Position numbers and translations under genes: made by a program | Assembly: GCA_029243605.1 (NCBI GenBank) | Contig: JAQWRT010000033.1 | Coordinates: 1-64,000 of the forward strand | Origin: Myxococcota bacterium | GTDB taxonomy: Bacteria; Myxococcota_A; UBA9160; UBA4427 | DNA: 64,000 bases | Reading direction: 5' to 3' | In this document: positions 51,150 to 59,954 of the stretch, piece by piece | How positions within the stretch are numbered: position 1 is the stretch's first letter | Layout: every line of letters begins with the position of its first letter | Notes under the pieces: generated by a model | Seen by the model: the letters and a program-made list of their open reading frames with translations, nothing else | Database searches by the model: none | What the model was told of the DNA's origin: nothing

Positions 51150-51490
51150 GCTCCGGGAATGGATCCTAGATACTTGATTTAAAAAGGCTTTTTTCTTAGC
51201 GAGAGCGCTGAAATCCCGACGAACCGCCCTCGCCGGCACCGCGAATCCCCGTGGCCCGGGTTCACCCCACCCGGGCACCACTTCCCCCACTCGGCCCCAC
51301 TCGGGCTCTCCGGAGACTCACAGCGGGCCCTAGGCTGCGAACCCACTCGCTTTTCCCGATTCTGGCGTCCTGGGCGAGCCAAAGGAGAAAGTAAGGGGAA
51401 AGTGCGTCCGGAAATGGCGCCGTTTTGCGTAAAACCCCGGTAATTCGAGGGTAGAGCGCAAATAAATACACGCCCTATCCGTGAATTTGC
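51150..51490. other. intergenic region upstream of the dcw cluster
   Basis: About 340 bases between the HDAC-type gene and the mraZ promoter. AAAAAGGCTTTTTT at ~51180 is a short A/T palindrome that may help end the upstream transcript. The rest is unremarkable; ORFs across it have no family motifs. Confidence 0.4.
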
Positions 51491-51519
51491 TTCACAAGCC
51501 AGGAGCGGTGGGGTATAAC
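51491..51519 (+). promoter_or_regulatory. mraZ/dcw operon promoter
   Basis: TTCACA, a 17-bp spacer and TATAAC, close to consensus at -10. It lies ~185 bp before the mraZ start and directly before the GTGGG repeats, so transcription would start inside or next to the MraZ operator. Confidence 0.65.
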
Positions 51520-51528
51520 AAAGGCGTT

Positions 51529-51553
51529 GTGGGATGAAGTGGGACCAAGTGGG
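51529..51553 (+). promoter_or_regulatory. MraZ-binding direct repeats
   Basis: Three GTGGG units at 51529, 51539 and 51549, an exact 10-bp period (GTGGGATGAA GTGGGACCAA GTGGG). A fourth GTGGG at 51508 is 21 bp upstream. MraZ binds TGGGN direct repeats with this helical phasing before its own gene in other bacteria. Here the repeats lie just past the -10 box, fitting autorepression. Confidence 0.85.
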
Positions 51554-51703
51554 TCAAGCAACCAGCCAAAAAGACCGCGCCGCGGTAGCAAAGGCAAAAT
51601 GGGTGGCAGACGCATTCTCCGGCTCAGAAAGATCCCGAAAGGCAACGAACAAGTCAACTGAAGTGCTTTCCAAACCGGCCAGTCAACACGGAGCTCCCAG
51701 GCA

Positions 51704-52156
51704 ATGTTTCGAGGCCGGTTCACACACACAATGGATACTAAGGGACGCGTGAGCATCCCGTCAGGTTTTAGAGTGGAAATCCAGCGCCGTAGCCAAAACG
51801 ACCCGATTCTCGCGAGCCAAGGTTCACACCTGGCGCTCTTCCCCGCCGACGAGTGGGAGAAGAAAGAAGAGGTCCTCCTGGGACTGTCAGAATTCGACAG
51901 CGACGCCCTGGACCTCCAGCGAATCATGGTCGGAGAGGCCAGCGACAGCGCCCTGGATGCCCAGGGAAGAATTCTCGTTCCGACCTTGATGCGCAATGAG
52001 GCAGAGCTCGGCAACAAAGTTTTACTCGTCGGCGTTCTCAACCGCATCGAACTCTGGAATCCGGAGCGATACGAAGAGAAGAAGCGGATGACCGCCCTAC
52101 GCTTCGAAGAGATCCAGAAGAACGTGGATCCCAATCGTCAGCAGCCGGGCGACTGA
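51704..52156 (+). CDS. mraZ: transcriptional regulator MraZ
   Basis: A 150-residue AbrB-like double-fold protein. The two DxKGR-type units are TMDTKGRVSIPSGFR and ALDAQGRILVPTLMR, each followed by strands (LALFPADEWEKKEE; RIELWNPERYEEKKR). It forms a ring that binds the upstream GTGGG repeats and represses the dcw cluster. It is the first gene of the cluster, followed by an unusually long ~190-nt spacer before rsmH. Confidence 0.95.
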   Translation: MFRGRFTHTMDTKGRVSIPSGFRVEIQRRSQNDPILASQGSHLALFPADEWEKKEEVLLGLSEFDSDALDLQRIMVGEASDSALDAQGRILVPTLMRNEAELGNKVLLVGVLNRIELWNPERYEEKKRMTALRFEEIQKNVDPNRQQPGD

Positions 52157-52201
52157 TTTTTTTTGGGGGGGAGTTGGGGCGTGGGCCCCAGCAGAGAGGT
52201 T

Positions 52202-52342
52202 GGGGTGTCCTCGGAACACTAATTACGACGGCAGCGTGCTTACTGGGGGGTACACGTTGCAGTCAAGGCGTTCCGAGGCACCCCATTCTCTTCTCCGCTT
52301 CCCCGAGAAGCCCCGTAACCGGGCGATTTCGGGGGACACCCC
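52202..52342 (+). promoter_or_regulatory. structured mraZ-rsmH leader RNA candidate
   Basis: GGGGTGTCCTCGGAAC (52202-52217) pairs with GTTCCGAGGCACCCC (52270-52284) to give 15 bp with one bulge. Inside it, GCAGCGTG pairs with CACGTTGC (one G-U). The first nine bases, GGGGTGTCC, are also the exact complement of GGACACCCC at 52334-52342, only 5 nt before the GTG start of rsmH. The two pairings exclude each other. A CTTCTC-GAGAAG hairpin lies between. This has the form of a translational switch, but the ligand or signal is unknown. Confidence 0.5.
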
Positions 52343-52347
52343 ACCCA

Positions 52348-53307
52348 GTGACCGCTGAATTTCACCACGTACCCGTCCTGCTCAACGAATGTGTAGAACA
52401 CCTTCACCTTGAGCCGGGTGCGATCATCCTTGACGGAACCCTGGGCGGGGGCGGACACGCGGAAACGATCCTCGAGCGAACCGCACCCGACGGCGTCTTG
52501 ATCGGCCTCGATCTCGACCAGGATGCTCTGGATGCCAGCGCTGCTCGGCTCTCCCGCTTCGGCGATCGAGTACGCCTCGTCCGATCTTCATTTCGCCACC
52601 TCGACGAGGCCCTCGATGAACTCGGCATCGAACGCGTCGACGGCGTCTTGCTCGATCTCGGCGTCTCCTCGTACCAACTCGATGCCGCCAAGCGCGGCTT
52701 TCGCTTCGCCGACGCAGAGACCGAAGAAACCCCGCTGGACATGCGAATGGACGCCTCTCAAGGCTCCAGCGCCGCCGAGCTCCTCGCACGAGCTTCGGCC
52801 GAGGAGCTCCAGGGATGGTTTCAACGCTACGGCGAGTTGCCGGGCTCCAAGCGACTCGCCGCAGCGATCACGAGCAGCCGCAGAGAGCGGCCGCTGGAGA
52901 CTACTGCCGACCTCCTACGCGTCATCCACGAAGCCGGGGTGGGACGCGGGCGCCGCCACAACCCGGCCACCCTGGTCTTCCAGGCTCTGCGGATCGCGGT
53001 GAACGACGAGCTCGGCGCCCTTGAAGACGGCCTCGATGCCGCCGCCGCCCGCCTACGACCCGACGGACGGCTCGTGGTCATCAGCTACCACTCCCTCGAA
53101 GATCGAATCGTCAAGCAGCGCTTCCGAGCCGCGGCCCGGGGGTGCATCTGCCCTCCGCGACAGCCGATCTGCAATTGCGGCGTGGAGCCGTCCCTGGAGA
53201 TTCTCACCCGTCGCCCGCTGAGGCCCGAGGAAGACGAAACCGGCCACAACCCCCGCGCCCGCTCGGCGCGCCTGCGCGTGGCCCGCCGGCTTCAGGAGGT
53301 CGCGTGA
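52348..53307 (+). CDS. rsmH: 16S rRNA (cytosine-1402-N4)-methyltransferase RsmH
   Basis: 319 residues from GTG 52348 (TAEFHHVPVLLNECVEHL, the family start); the tracked ORF from 52174 runs through the structured leader. SAM motifs: ILDGTLGGGGHAETILE, GLDLDQDALDAS, GVLLDLGVSSYQLDAAKRGFRF, HNPATLVFQALRIAVNDEL and VVISYHSLEDRIVKQRF. The C-terminal Cys cluster (CICPPRQPICNCG) is typical of the family. No good ribosome site precedes the GTG, consistent with a structure-controlled start. It overlaps ftsL by one base (TGATG). Confidence 0.95.
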   Translation: MTAEFHHVPVLLNECVEHLHLEPGAIILDGTLGGGGHAETILERTAPDGVLIGLDLDQDALDASAARLSRFGDRVRLVRSSFRHLDEALDELGIERVDGVLLDLGVSSYQLDAAKRGFRFADAETEETPLDMRMDASQGSSAAELLARASAEELQGWFQRYGELPGSKRLAAAITSSRRERPLETTADLLRVIHEAGVGRGRRHNPATLVFQALRIAVNDELGALEDGLDAAAARLRPDGRLVVISYHSLEDRIVKQRFRAAARGCICPPRQPICNCGVEPSLEILTRRPLRPEEDETGHNPRARSARLRVARRLQEVA

Positions 53308-53816
53308 TGGCAAAGCGACCCTCCGCGAAGCCCCGCAACCGATCCGGCGCGCGCTCGGGTCGCTCGGCCACCCTGGGGCGCCTGGGTTTTCGGACACGGA
53401 ACGTCAAGCGCTCGGCGAGTCGGAAAAAAAGAAGTCGGCGCGGCGGCCAAGCCACCGCACGTCTCGGCGCCCTGGCACCGTGGAACTGGCGCATCAGTTT
53501 TCCTTCCCAGCGCATGATTCCCGCCCTGCTCGCGGCGGTGCTCGTCGCCCTGGGCATGGCCGCTCTCCGAATCGACCTGATCCGTGCGCGCTACGAAACC
53601 GGCCAGGGATACAGCGAGGAGCGGAGACTGAACCAAGAGATCGCCGGTCTCACCGCCCGCATGCGTGAACTCCGCGATCCCGTCGACCTCGGCCAGGTCG
53701 CCCGGGAAAGGGGTTTCGTTCCGCCCGAGCTGCTCATCGATCTGACGACGCCCGAGGAGAGGGATCCCCAGGTGGAATTTGTCAGCTACGCCCAGGGCGA
53801 GGGCGTCGTTCAATGA
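53307..53816 (+). CDS. ftsL: cell division protein FtsL
   Basis: 169 residues. A long, strongly basic cytoplasmic N-terminus of ~65 residues (Arg/Lys/Ser-rich) precedes one TM helix (MIPALLAAVLVALGMAALRI) and a periplasmic leucine-zipper-like coil (LIRARYETGQGYSEERRLNQEIAGLTARMRELRDP), then ARERGFVPPELL. Position, topology and coil fit FtsL, which joins FtsB/FtsQ and activates FtsW-FtsI. The basic tail is much longer than in E. coli FtsL. It overlaps ftsI by ATGA. Confidence 0.85.
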   Translation: MAKRPSAKPRNRSGARSGRSATLGRLGFRTRNVKRSASRKKRSRRGGQATARLGALAPWNWRISFPSQRMIPALLAAVLVALGMAALRIDLIRARYETGQGYSEERRLNQEIAGLTARMRELRDPVDLGQVARERGFVPPELLIDLTTPEERDPQVEFVSYAQGEGVVQ

Positions 53817-55915
53817 GATCCCAAGCCCTGCGATCGAGCGTGATCCGGGTGCGGACCCTCCAGATCCTTCTCGTTCTCGGTTTCCTGGCCCTGGCCATTC
53901 GGGCGGGGCAGTTGACCGTGGGCGAGACCCGGGGCGGCGCTCAGGGAGAGCGCCAGGTCCAGCGCCAACTCGAGCTGCCCGGCGCTCGCGGGCTGATTCT
54001 CGATCGCGACCACCGGGAACTCGCCATCAGCGTGGAGGCGCCGTCGATTTACGTCTCGCCCCAGAATTTCGTCGACTCCAAAGCCACCATCGCGGCCCTC
54101 GCCCGGATTCTCGAGCGACCCGAGTCCTCCCTGGTCGAACGCATCGGCGAACGAAAGAAATTCGTCTACCTCGCTCGCTGGGTCAGCCCAGACCAAGCGG
54201 AGGCCATCGCCAAGCTCGACCTGCCCGGCGTGGGAATCGAAAAAGAACCCAGGCGCACCTACCCCGCCGGCCCCATGGCGGCCTCCCTGCTCGGGTTCGT
54301 CGACATCGATGGCACCGGCAGGCGGGGCGTCGAACAGATGATGGACTCGTGGCTCAAGGGCAAATCCCGCCGGATCGACGTGAAGCGAGACGCCCGGGGA
54401 CGAGTTCTGGCCAACCCGAGCTTCGACTCGCGGGAAATCGCCGGCGGCGACATCGTGCTCGCTCTGGACGCAGCACTTCAAGCCCAGGCGGAAGCTGCCC
54501 TGGCCGAGAGCATGGAGTCGAGCGGCGCCCGCCGCGGTCTGGTGATCGTCGTGGAACCCTCGACCGGAGATATTCTCACCTTAGCCGAAGCCCCCGGCTT
54601 CGACCCCAACGCCTTCAGAAAACTCAACTATGCGGACACGCGTAGCCGTGCCTTCACCGACGCCGTCGAACCGGGCTCGACCTTCAAATCCTTCTTGGTC
54701 GCCGCGGCCCTGGATGAGGGCATTCTGGACGGGGACACCATCGTCGATACCGGGGACGGAAAACTCCAATTGCCCGGCAAGATCATCGAGGATAAGCGCA
54801 AGCTCGGAGCGACGGATGCGGCGGGGGTCCTGAGACAGTCGAGCAATGTGGGCGCGGCGCTGATCGCCCAGGAACTCGGCAGCGAACTCTACCGGGAAGC
54901 GCTCGAGCGTTTCGGGTTTGGGACAACGACCAAAAGTGGCTTCCCCTCGGAGTCAGCGGGGCTGATGCGAAATTGGCGTAAGTGGCAACCCATCGATCAG
55001 GCCAACATCGCCTTCGGCCAGGGTGTCAACGTCACCGCCATTCAACTCGTGATGGCTGCAGCCGCCCTGGCCAACCAGGGCGAGCGGATGCGGCCGCGCA
55101 TTATTCTGGCCCGAAGAGCTGGACTCGGCAATTGGGAAAGCATCGCGCCCATGAGCGCCGGGCGGACCGTCGAGCCCTCCACCGCCACCGACGTGCTCAA
55201 AATGATGGAAAGCGTCGTGAGCGCGACCGGGACGGGACGACTCGCGGCTCTGGCCGGAGTTCAGGTCGCCGGCAAGACCGGAACCGCCCAATTGCTCGTC
55301 GACGGCGCCTACTCTCGCCGCCGCCATACGGCCTGGTTTCTCGGCCTCGCCCCGGCTGAGAAGCCCAAGGTCGCCATCGTGGTCGCCCTGGAGGAGCCCG
55401 GACGCATGGGCGGAGGCACCGTCGCAGCCCCCCTCTTCGCCAAGGTCGCCACGGCCCAGCTCGCGCATTATGGAATTTTGACCGAGCCGGAACCGATCGC
55501 CGCCGCGCCGCGACCAAAACAACCCATGGAGACCGTCCCCGTGCACCTCGCCTCACCCATCCCCTCCGAAACGAAGCGGCAGATCCGATCCATCGCTGCC
55601 CTTGATGCGGCATCACCGGCCCGCTCCGTGCCGGTGGTGGCCAGGGGGCCGAAGCCCCGGGCGATCCCCGCCCAGGCCGAACTCCTGCGTGCCGAGGCCC
55701 AACCCGACACCGGACGCGCGGTGTTGATTCCCAATTTTCAGGGGGAGGGCCTGGCTCAGGCCCTTGATCTGGCCTCGGAGGAGTCCCTGCGGCTCCAGTA
55801 CAGCGGCCCGGCCGGCGGGCGAATCGTCAGCCAGAACCCTCCCCCGGGAACCATCGTCGCCGGCAAACGCAGAACCGTAGTCGTGCGCTTCTCCGCGCTC
55901 CAAGGGGAGGGCTAG
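53813..55915 (+). CDS. ftsI: septal peptidoglycan transpeptidase FtsI (PBP3) with PASTA domain
   Basis: A 700-residue class B penicillin-binding protein. N-terminal TM helix (TLQILLVLGFLALAIRAG), pedestal domain with GARGLILDRDHRELAISV and RRTYPAGPMAASLLGFVDIDGTG. Transpeptidase motifs: SxxK in EPGSTFKSF (Ser ~289), SxN in RQSSNVGAAL, KTGT in AGKTGTAQLL. The C-terminal ~65 residues are one PASTA domain (VLIPNFQGEGLAQALDL, GRIVSQNPPPGTIV). It cross-links septal wall with FtsW. It abuts murE directly (TAG then ATG). Confidence 0.95.
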   Translation: MRSQALRSSVIRVRTLQILLVLGFLALAIRAGQLTVGETRGGAQGERQVQRQLELPGARGLILDRDHRELAISVEAPSIYVSPQNFVDSKATIAALARILERPESSLVERIGERKKFVYLARWVSPDQAEAIAKLDLPGVGIEKEPRRTYPAGPMAASLLGFVDIDGTGRRGVEQMMDSWLKGKSRRIDVKRDARGRVLANPSFDSREIAGGDIVLALDAALQAQAEAALAESMESSGARRGLVIVVEPSTGDILTLAEAPGFDPNAFRKLNYADTRSRAFTDAVEPGSTFKSFLVAAALDEGILDGDTIVDTGDGKLQLPGKIIEDKRKLGATDAAGVLRQSSNVGAALIAQELGSELYREALERFGFGTTTKSGFPSESAGLMRNWRKWQPIDQANIAFGQGVNVTAIQLVMAAAALANQGERMRPRIILARRAGLGNWESIAPMSAGRTVEPSTATDVLKMMESVVSATGTGRLAALAGVQVAGKTGTAQLLVDGAYSRRRHTAWFLGLAPAEKPKVAIVVALEEPGRMGGGTVAAPLFAKVATAQLAHYGILTEPEPIAAAPRPKQPMETVPVHLASPIPSETKRQIRSIAALDAASPARSVPVVARGPKPRAIPAQAELLRAEAQPDTGRAVLIPNFQGEGLAQALDLASEESLRLQYSGPAGGRIVSQNPPPGTIVAGKRRTVVVRFSALQGEG

Positions 55916-57463
55916 ATGCGCCTTTCCGCCCTCATAGCCGCCCTCCCCGACGAGCTCGCGGCCACGGCCTGGCTGGGGGAAGAGAGTTCTCGAGACCCCC
56001 TGATTCGCGGCATCGCCTACGACTCGCGCCAGGTCTCGCCGGGAGATCTCTTCGTTGCCCTGGCGGGGTCGGTGAGCGATGGACACGCCTATATCCGCCG
56101 GGCCATGGAGCTCGGGGCGGCGGCGATTCTAATCGAGAGCATCCCCGAGCCTGGACTCGATGCGAACTGGCCCACCGTTGTGGTGCCCGATAGCCGAAGG
56201 GCACTCGCCCCCATCGCCGTCCGCTTCTTTGGTCAGCCCGCGGAAGAATTGCGACTGATCGGAATCACGGGAACCAACGGCAAGACGAGCACCGGCTACC
56301 TGGTTGAAGCCATCCTGCAACGAGCCGGGATCTTGCCCGGGCTCATCGGCACCGTGGAGATTCGCTACGCGAACGAACGGATTCCCGCGGTCAACACCAC
56401 CCCCGAAAGCCTCGACCTCCAACGCATCTTGCGGTCCATGTGCACCCGGAACATCGAGGCCGCGGTCATGGAGGTCTCCTCCCACGGGCTCGAATTGGGT
56501 CGGGTCCGGGGTTGCCAATTCGAAGTCGCCGCATTCACGAACCTCACCCAGGATCACCTGGACTTTCACCCCAACATGGCCGCGTACCTCGACTCCAAAG
56601 CCCGACTCTTCCGAGAGCATCTGGCCGAGGGCGGCCACGCCGTGATCAATGCCGACGACCCGGCTTCGGCCACGCTTCTCGAGGCGGCCCAGCGCGTGGG
56701 GGCCCGGGCCCTCCGCTGCAGTCGAGACCCCTCTTCGAAGGCCGAAATCAAACTCCTCGACTCGGAAATTCGTCTCTCGGGCACCCGCGCCCGTCTTGAG
56801 ATCGAAGGGGAGCCCCTGGATATCGACCTCCCCCTACTCGGAGATTTCAATCTCGAGAACCTGCTCGTGGCGTGCGGCATTGGCCATGCCCTGGCCATCG
56901 AACCCGCGCATATCGCCGCCGGCGTCGCCGCGTGTCCCCAGGTTCCCGGACGTATGGAGGTCGTCTCCAGCACAGATCCCGCCAGCCCCGTCGCCATCGT
57001 CGACTACGCCCACACACCCGACGCCATCGAAAAACTGCTCCAGGCCGTGCGCCCTCTCTGCGACGGGCGCCTGATCACGGTTTTCGGATGCGGCGGGGAC
57101 CGGGATCGAAGCAAGCGACCGCGTATGGCCGAAGCCGTGGCCCGGGGCAGCGATCTCGCGATCGCCACCAGCGACAACCCGCGCACCGAGGACCCCGGGC
57201 AGATCCTGCACGATGTCGAGCAGGGGCTGGGCTCCCTGGAAACCAGGCGCCCAGAGGATCTCGGCGACACTGGGCGAGGCTACGCAATTCTCGAGGACCG
57301 GCGTTCGGCGATCCAGCGAGCAATCGGAATCGCCGAGCCCCAGGACACAGTGGTCATCGCGGGTAAGGGCCACGAGGACTATCAGATTCTCGGACGCGAG
57401 AAATTCCCCTTCGACGACCGCGATGAGGCCCGCAAGGCGCTCGAGCAACGGGGCCCATCATGA
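55916..57463 (+). CDS. murE: UDP-MurNAc-tripeptide synthetase MurE (meso-DAP type)
   Basis: A 515-residue Mur ligase adding meso-diaminopimelate. The start directly follows the ftsI stop. N-terminal UDP-binding region with GIAYDSRQVSPGDLFVAL, ATP site ITGTNGKTSTGYL, AVMEVSSHGLELGRVRG with catalytic His, NLTQDHLDFHPNM, and DYAHTPDAIEKLL. The meso-DAP specificity motif DNPR is in TSDNPRTEDPGQI, so the wall is DAP-type. It overlaps murF by ATGA. Confidence 0.96.
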   Translation: MRLSALIAALPDELAATAWLGEESSRDPLIRGIAYDSRQVSPGDLFVALAGSVSDGHAYIRRAMELGAAAILIESIPEPGLDANWPTVVVPDSRRALAPIAVRFFGQPAEELRLIGITGTNGKTSTGYLVEAILQRAGILPGLIGTVEIRYANERIPAVNTTPESLDLQRILRSMCTRNIEAAVMEVSSHGLELGRVRGCQFEVAAFTNLTQDHLDFHPNMAAYLDSKARLFREHLAEGGHAVINADDPASATLLEAAQRVGARALRCSRDPSSKAEIKLLDSEIRLSGTRARLEIEGEPLDIDLPLLGDFNLENLLVACGIGHALAIEPAHIAAGVAACPQVPGRMEVVSSTDPASPVAIVDYAHTPDAIEKLLQAVRPLCDGRLITVFGCGGDRDRSKRPRMAEAVARGSDLAIATSDNPRTEDPGQILHDVEQGLGSLETRRPEDLGDTGRGYAILEDRRSAIQRAIGIAEPQDTVVIAGKGHEDYQILGREKFPFDDRDEARKALEQRGPS

Positions 57464-58863
57464 GCGTCCCCTTTCATACCTCGGACGCCGTCACCTGGAG
57501 CCGGGGCCGACTGGCCGGTGGAACGGGCCTGACCGAGTTCCGGGGAGCCGGGATCGACACCCGAACCATCGCCCCAGACGAACTCTTCGTCGCCATCCGA
57601 GGGGAGAACCACGACGCCCATGGCTTCCTCGATCAAGCCATCGAACGCGGTGCGAGCGGGGTCGTGGTGGAAGATGCCTGGCTCGCCGAGAATTCTCCTC
57701 CCCAGGGCGTCTGCACCGTCGCCGTAGCCGACACCACCCCGGCTCTGGCCGGTCTGGCCCACGGCCATCGCTCCCTTTTCGCCGGTCCCGTCGTCGCGGT
57801 GACGGGAAGCAACGGAAAGACCACCACTAAGGAACTCATCCACTCCATTCTTTCGGTCAAGGGCCCCTGCCTCAAAAACCAGGGCAACCTGAACAACGAA
57901 TTCGGCCTTCCCCTGACCCTGCTCGGCCGAGAGTCCCAACACGAGAGAGTCGTAGTGGAGTTGGGCATGAACCACCGGGGCGAGATTGCTCGGCTCACGG
58001 CCATTGCCAACCCAGATATCGGCCTGGTCACCAATATTGGCTCGGCGCATATCGAGTTCCTGGGAAGCCGGGAGCAGATCGCCGAGGAAAAGGGAGATCT
58101 CATCGCAGGACTCGGACCGGGCACCACGGCGATCCTGAATCACGACGATGCCCTCGCCATGACCCAGGCAAAGAGAGCCCCCGGAACCCTGCAGACTTTC
58201 GGCCTTGGGGCAGGCGCGGATTTCAGCGCCGAAGATGTCTGCTCGAGTGTCACAGGGCATTACAGCTTTCAGCTGATCACGCCCGAGGGCCGAATCAAAA
58301 TTCGAATCCAGGGCCTGGCGGAAACCACAGTGATCAACGCGTTGGCCGCGTCGGCGGCCTGCCTGGCAGCGGGTGCCAAACTCGAAGAGATCGCCCAGGG
58401 CCTCGACGAGTTCCAAGGTGTGCCGGGACGGATGGCCACCCGTCCCATGGCCGGGGGAGGACACGTGATCGACGACACCTACAACGCCAACCCCCAGTCC
58501 ATGCAAAGCGCCCTGGAGACCCTGACCGGGCTCGACGGCAGCGGGCGCAAGATCGCGGTGGTCGGGGACATGGGCGAGCTCGGGGACGCCAGCGAAGAGG
58601 CGCATCGGCGGGTCGGACAACTCGCCGGGAAGCTGGGCGTCGACGAGCTCTTCGCCGTCGGTCAGAACGCCCACCTTGTCGCCGAGGAGGCCCTCGCCGC
58701 GGGAATCGAATCCGACCGCGTACATATCGCGGAAACCAGCGAGGAGATCGGCGAATCGGTCCGCGAACGCGTCCGATCCGGCGACTGGGTACTCGTCAAA
58801 GGCTCCAGATCAATGCGAATGGAGCGACTCGTAGCGCGGCTTGCCGCCGAGGAGACGAACTAA
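57460..58863 (+). CDS. murF: UDP-MurNAc-pentapeptide synthetase MurF
   Basis: A 467-residue ligase that adds D-Ala-D-Ala. GAGIDTRTIAPDELFVAIRGENHDAHGF opens the UDP-binding domain; ATP site VVAVTGSNGKTTTKELI; LNNEFGLPLTLL; VVELGMNHRGEIARLTAIANPDIG; DDTYNANPQSMQSALETL; GDMGELGDASEEAHRRVG. All family blocks are in order and the length is typical. It overlaps murE (ATGA) and mraY (TAATG). Confidence 0.96.
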   Translation: MSVPFHTSDAVTWSRGRLAGGTGLTEFRGAGIDTRTIAPDELFVAIRGENHDAHGFLDQAIERGASGVVVEDAWLAENSPPQGVCTVAVADTTPALAGLAHGHRSLFAGPVVAVTGSNGKTTTKELIHSILSVKGPCLKNQGNLNNEFGLPLTLLGRESQHERVVVELGMNHRGEIARLTAIANPDIGLVTNIGSAHIEFLGSREQIAEEKGDLIAGLGPGTTAILNHDDALAMTQAKRAPGTLQTFGLGAGADFSAEDVCSSVTGHYSFQLITPEGRIKIRIQGLAETTVINALAASAACLAAGAKLEEIAQGLDEFQGVPGRMATRPMAGGGHVIDDTYNANPQSMQSALETLTGLDGSGRKIAVVGDMGELGDASEEAHRRVGQLAGKLGVDELFAVGQNAHLVAEEALAAGIESDRVHIAETSEEIGESVRERVRSGDWVLVKGSRSMRMERLVARLAAEETN

Positions 58864-59936
58864 TGCTTTACCACCTGCTCTACCCCCTCGAAAGCGCCTT
58901 CGGCGGCTTTAACGTCGTCCGCTACATCACCTTTCGCACGGCGGCGGCCACCCTGACCGCGCTCTTCATCGCCTTCGTGGTCGGTCCCTGGTTGATTCGC
59001 AAGTTGGCGGCCCTGCGCGTGGGCCAGCCCATCCGAGAAATTGGTCCGGACCATCAAGCCAAGGCGGGTACGCCCACCATGGGCGGGCTCTTGATCCTCC
59101 TTTCCCTCTCGGTCTCCACCCTGCTCTGGGCGGACCTGAGCAACCATTTCGTTTGGATCGTGCTCGGCTTGACCACGGGCTACGGCATTCTGGGATTCAT
59201 CGACGATTATCGAAAAGTCAGGCAGGGAAATAGCGACGGCGTCTCCGCTCGCACCAAACTCTTCTGGCAGACCCTTCTGGCACTCGGAGTCGCTTTCGCG
59301 ATCTACACCAGTCCGGCCTTCGATCAGGAATTGGCCGTTCCCTTCTTCAAAAACTTCACGCCCAATCTCGGCTGGTTCTACATTCCTCTGGCGACCTTCG
59401 TCATCGTCGCCTTCAGCAACGGAGTGAACCTCACCGACGGTCTAGACGGCCTGGCCATCGGACCGGTCATGATCGCGGCCGGCACCTTCGCCGGGCTCGC
59501 CTATGCGGCCGGCCATGCCAACATCGCGGATTACCTCGCCATCAAGCACGTCCCCGGTGCGGGCCAACTCGCCATCTTCTGCGGCGCATTGGTGGGCGGA
59601 AGCCTGGGCTTCCTCTGGTTCAATGCCTCCCCCGCCGATCTCTTCATGGGCGACGTAGGCGCCTTGGCGATCGGCGGCGCTCTGGGGACGGTTTCCGTGT
59701 TGATCCGGCAAGAGGTTCTCCTCGCCGTAGTCGGCGGAATCTTCGTGGTCGAGGCGGCCTCGGTGGTCATTCAGGTCGGCTGGTACAAGATGACCGGCCG
59801 TCGAGTCTTTTTGATGGCCCCGATCCACCACCATTTTGAAAAACTCGGCTGGGCCGAGCAGAAGATCGTCGTCCGCTTTTGGATCGTCTCGATCATTCTC
59901 GGCTTGATCGCGTTCTCATCGCTGAAATTGCGCTAA
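58863..59936 (+). CDS. mraY: phospho-MurNAc-pentapeptide transferase MraY
   Basis: A 357-residue polytopic enzyme making lipid I at the inner membrane. DHQAKAGTPTMGGLL, GFIDDYRKV (D-D-x-x-K), NGVNLTDGLDGLAIGP, WFNASPADLFMGDVGALAIGG and the APIHHHFEKLGWAEQKIVVRFW C-terminal site are all present. About ten TM helices. It starts one base into the murF stop. Confidence 0.97.
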   Translation: MLYHLLYPLESAFGGFNVVRYITFRTAAATLTALFIAFVVGPWLIRKLAALRVGQPIREIGPDHQAKAGTPTMGGLLILLSLSVSTLLWADLSNHFVWIVLGLTTGYGILGFIDDYRKVRQGNSDGVSARTKLFWQTLLALGVAFAIYTSPAFDQELAVPFFKNFTPNLGWFYIPLATFVIVAFSNGVNLTDGLDGLAIGPVMIAAGTFAGLAYAAGHANIADYLAIKHVPGAGQLAIFCGALVGGSLGFLWFNASPADLFMGDVGALAIGGALGTVSVLIRQEVLLAVVGGIFVVEAASVVIQVGWYKMTGRRVFLMAPIHHHFEKLGWAEQKIVVRFWIVSIILGLIAFSSLKLR

Positions 59937-59954
59937 TGCGTTGAAGGAAAAAGG

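Noticed and set aside
57382-58725. 447-codon minus-strand ORF
   Set aside because: It is fully antisense to murF and its neighbours, with no motifs or ribosome site.
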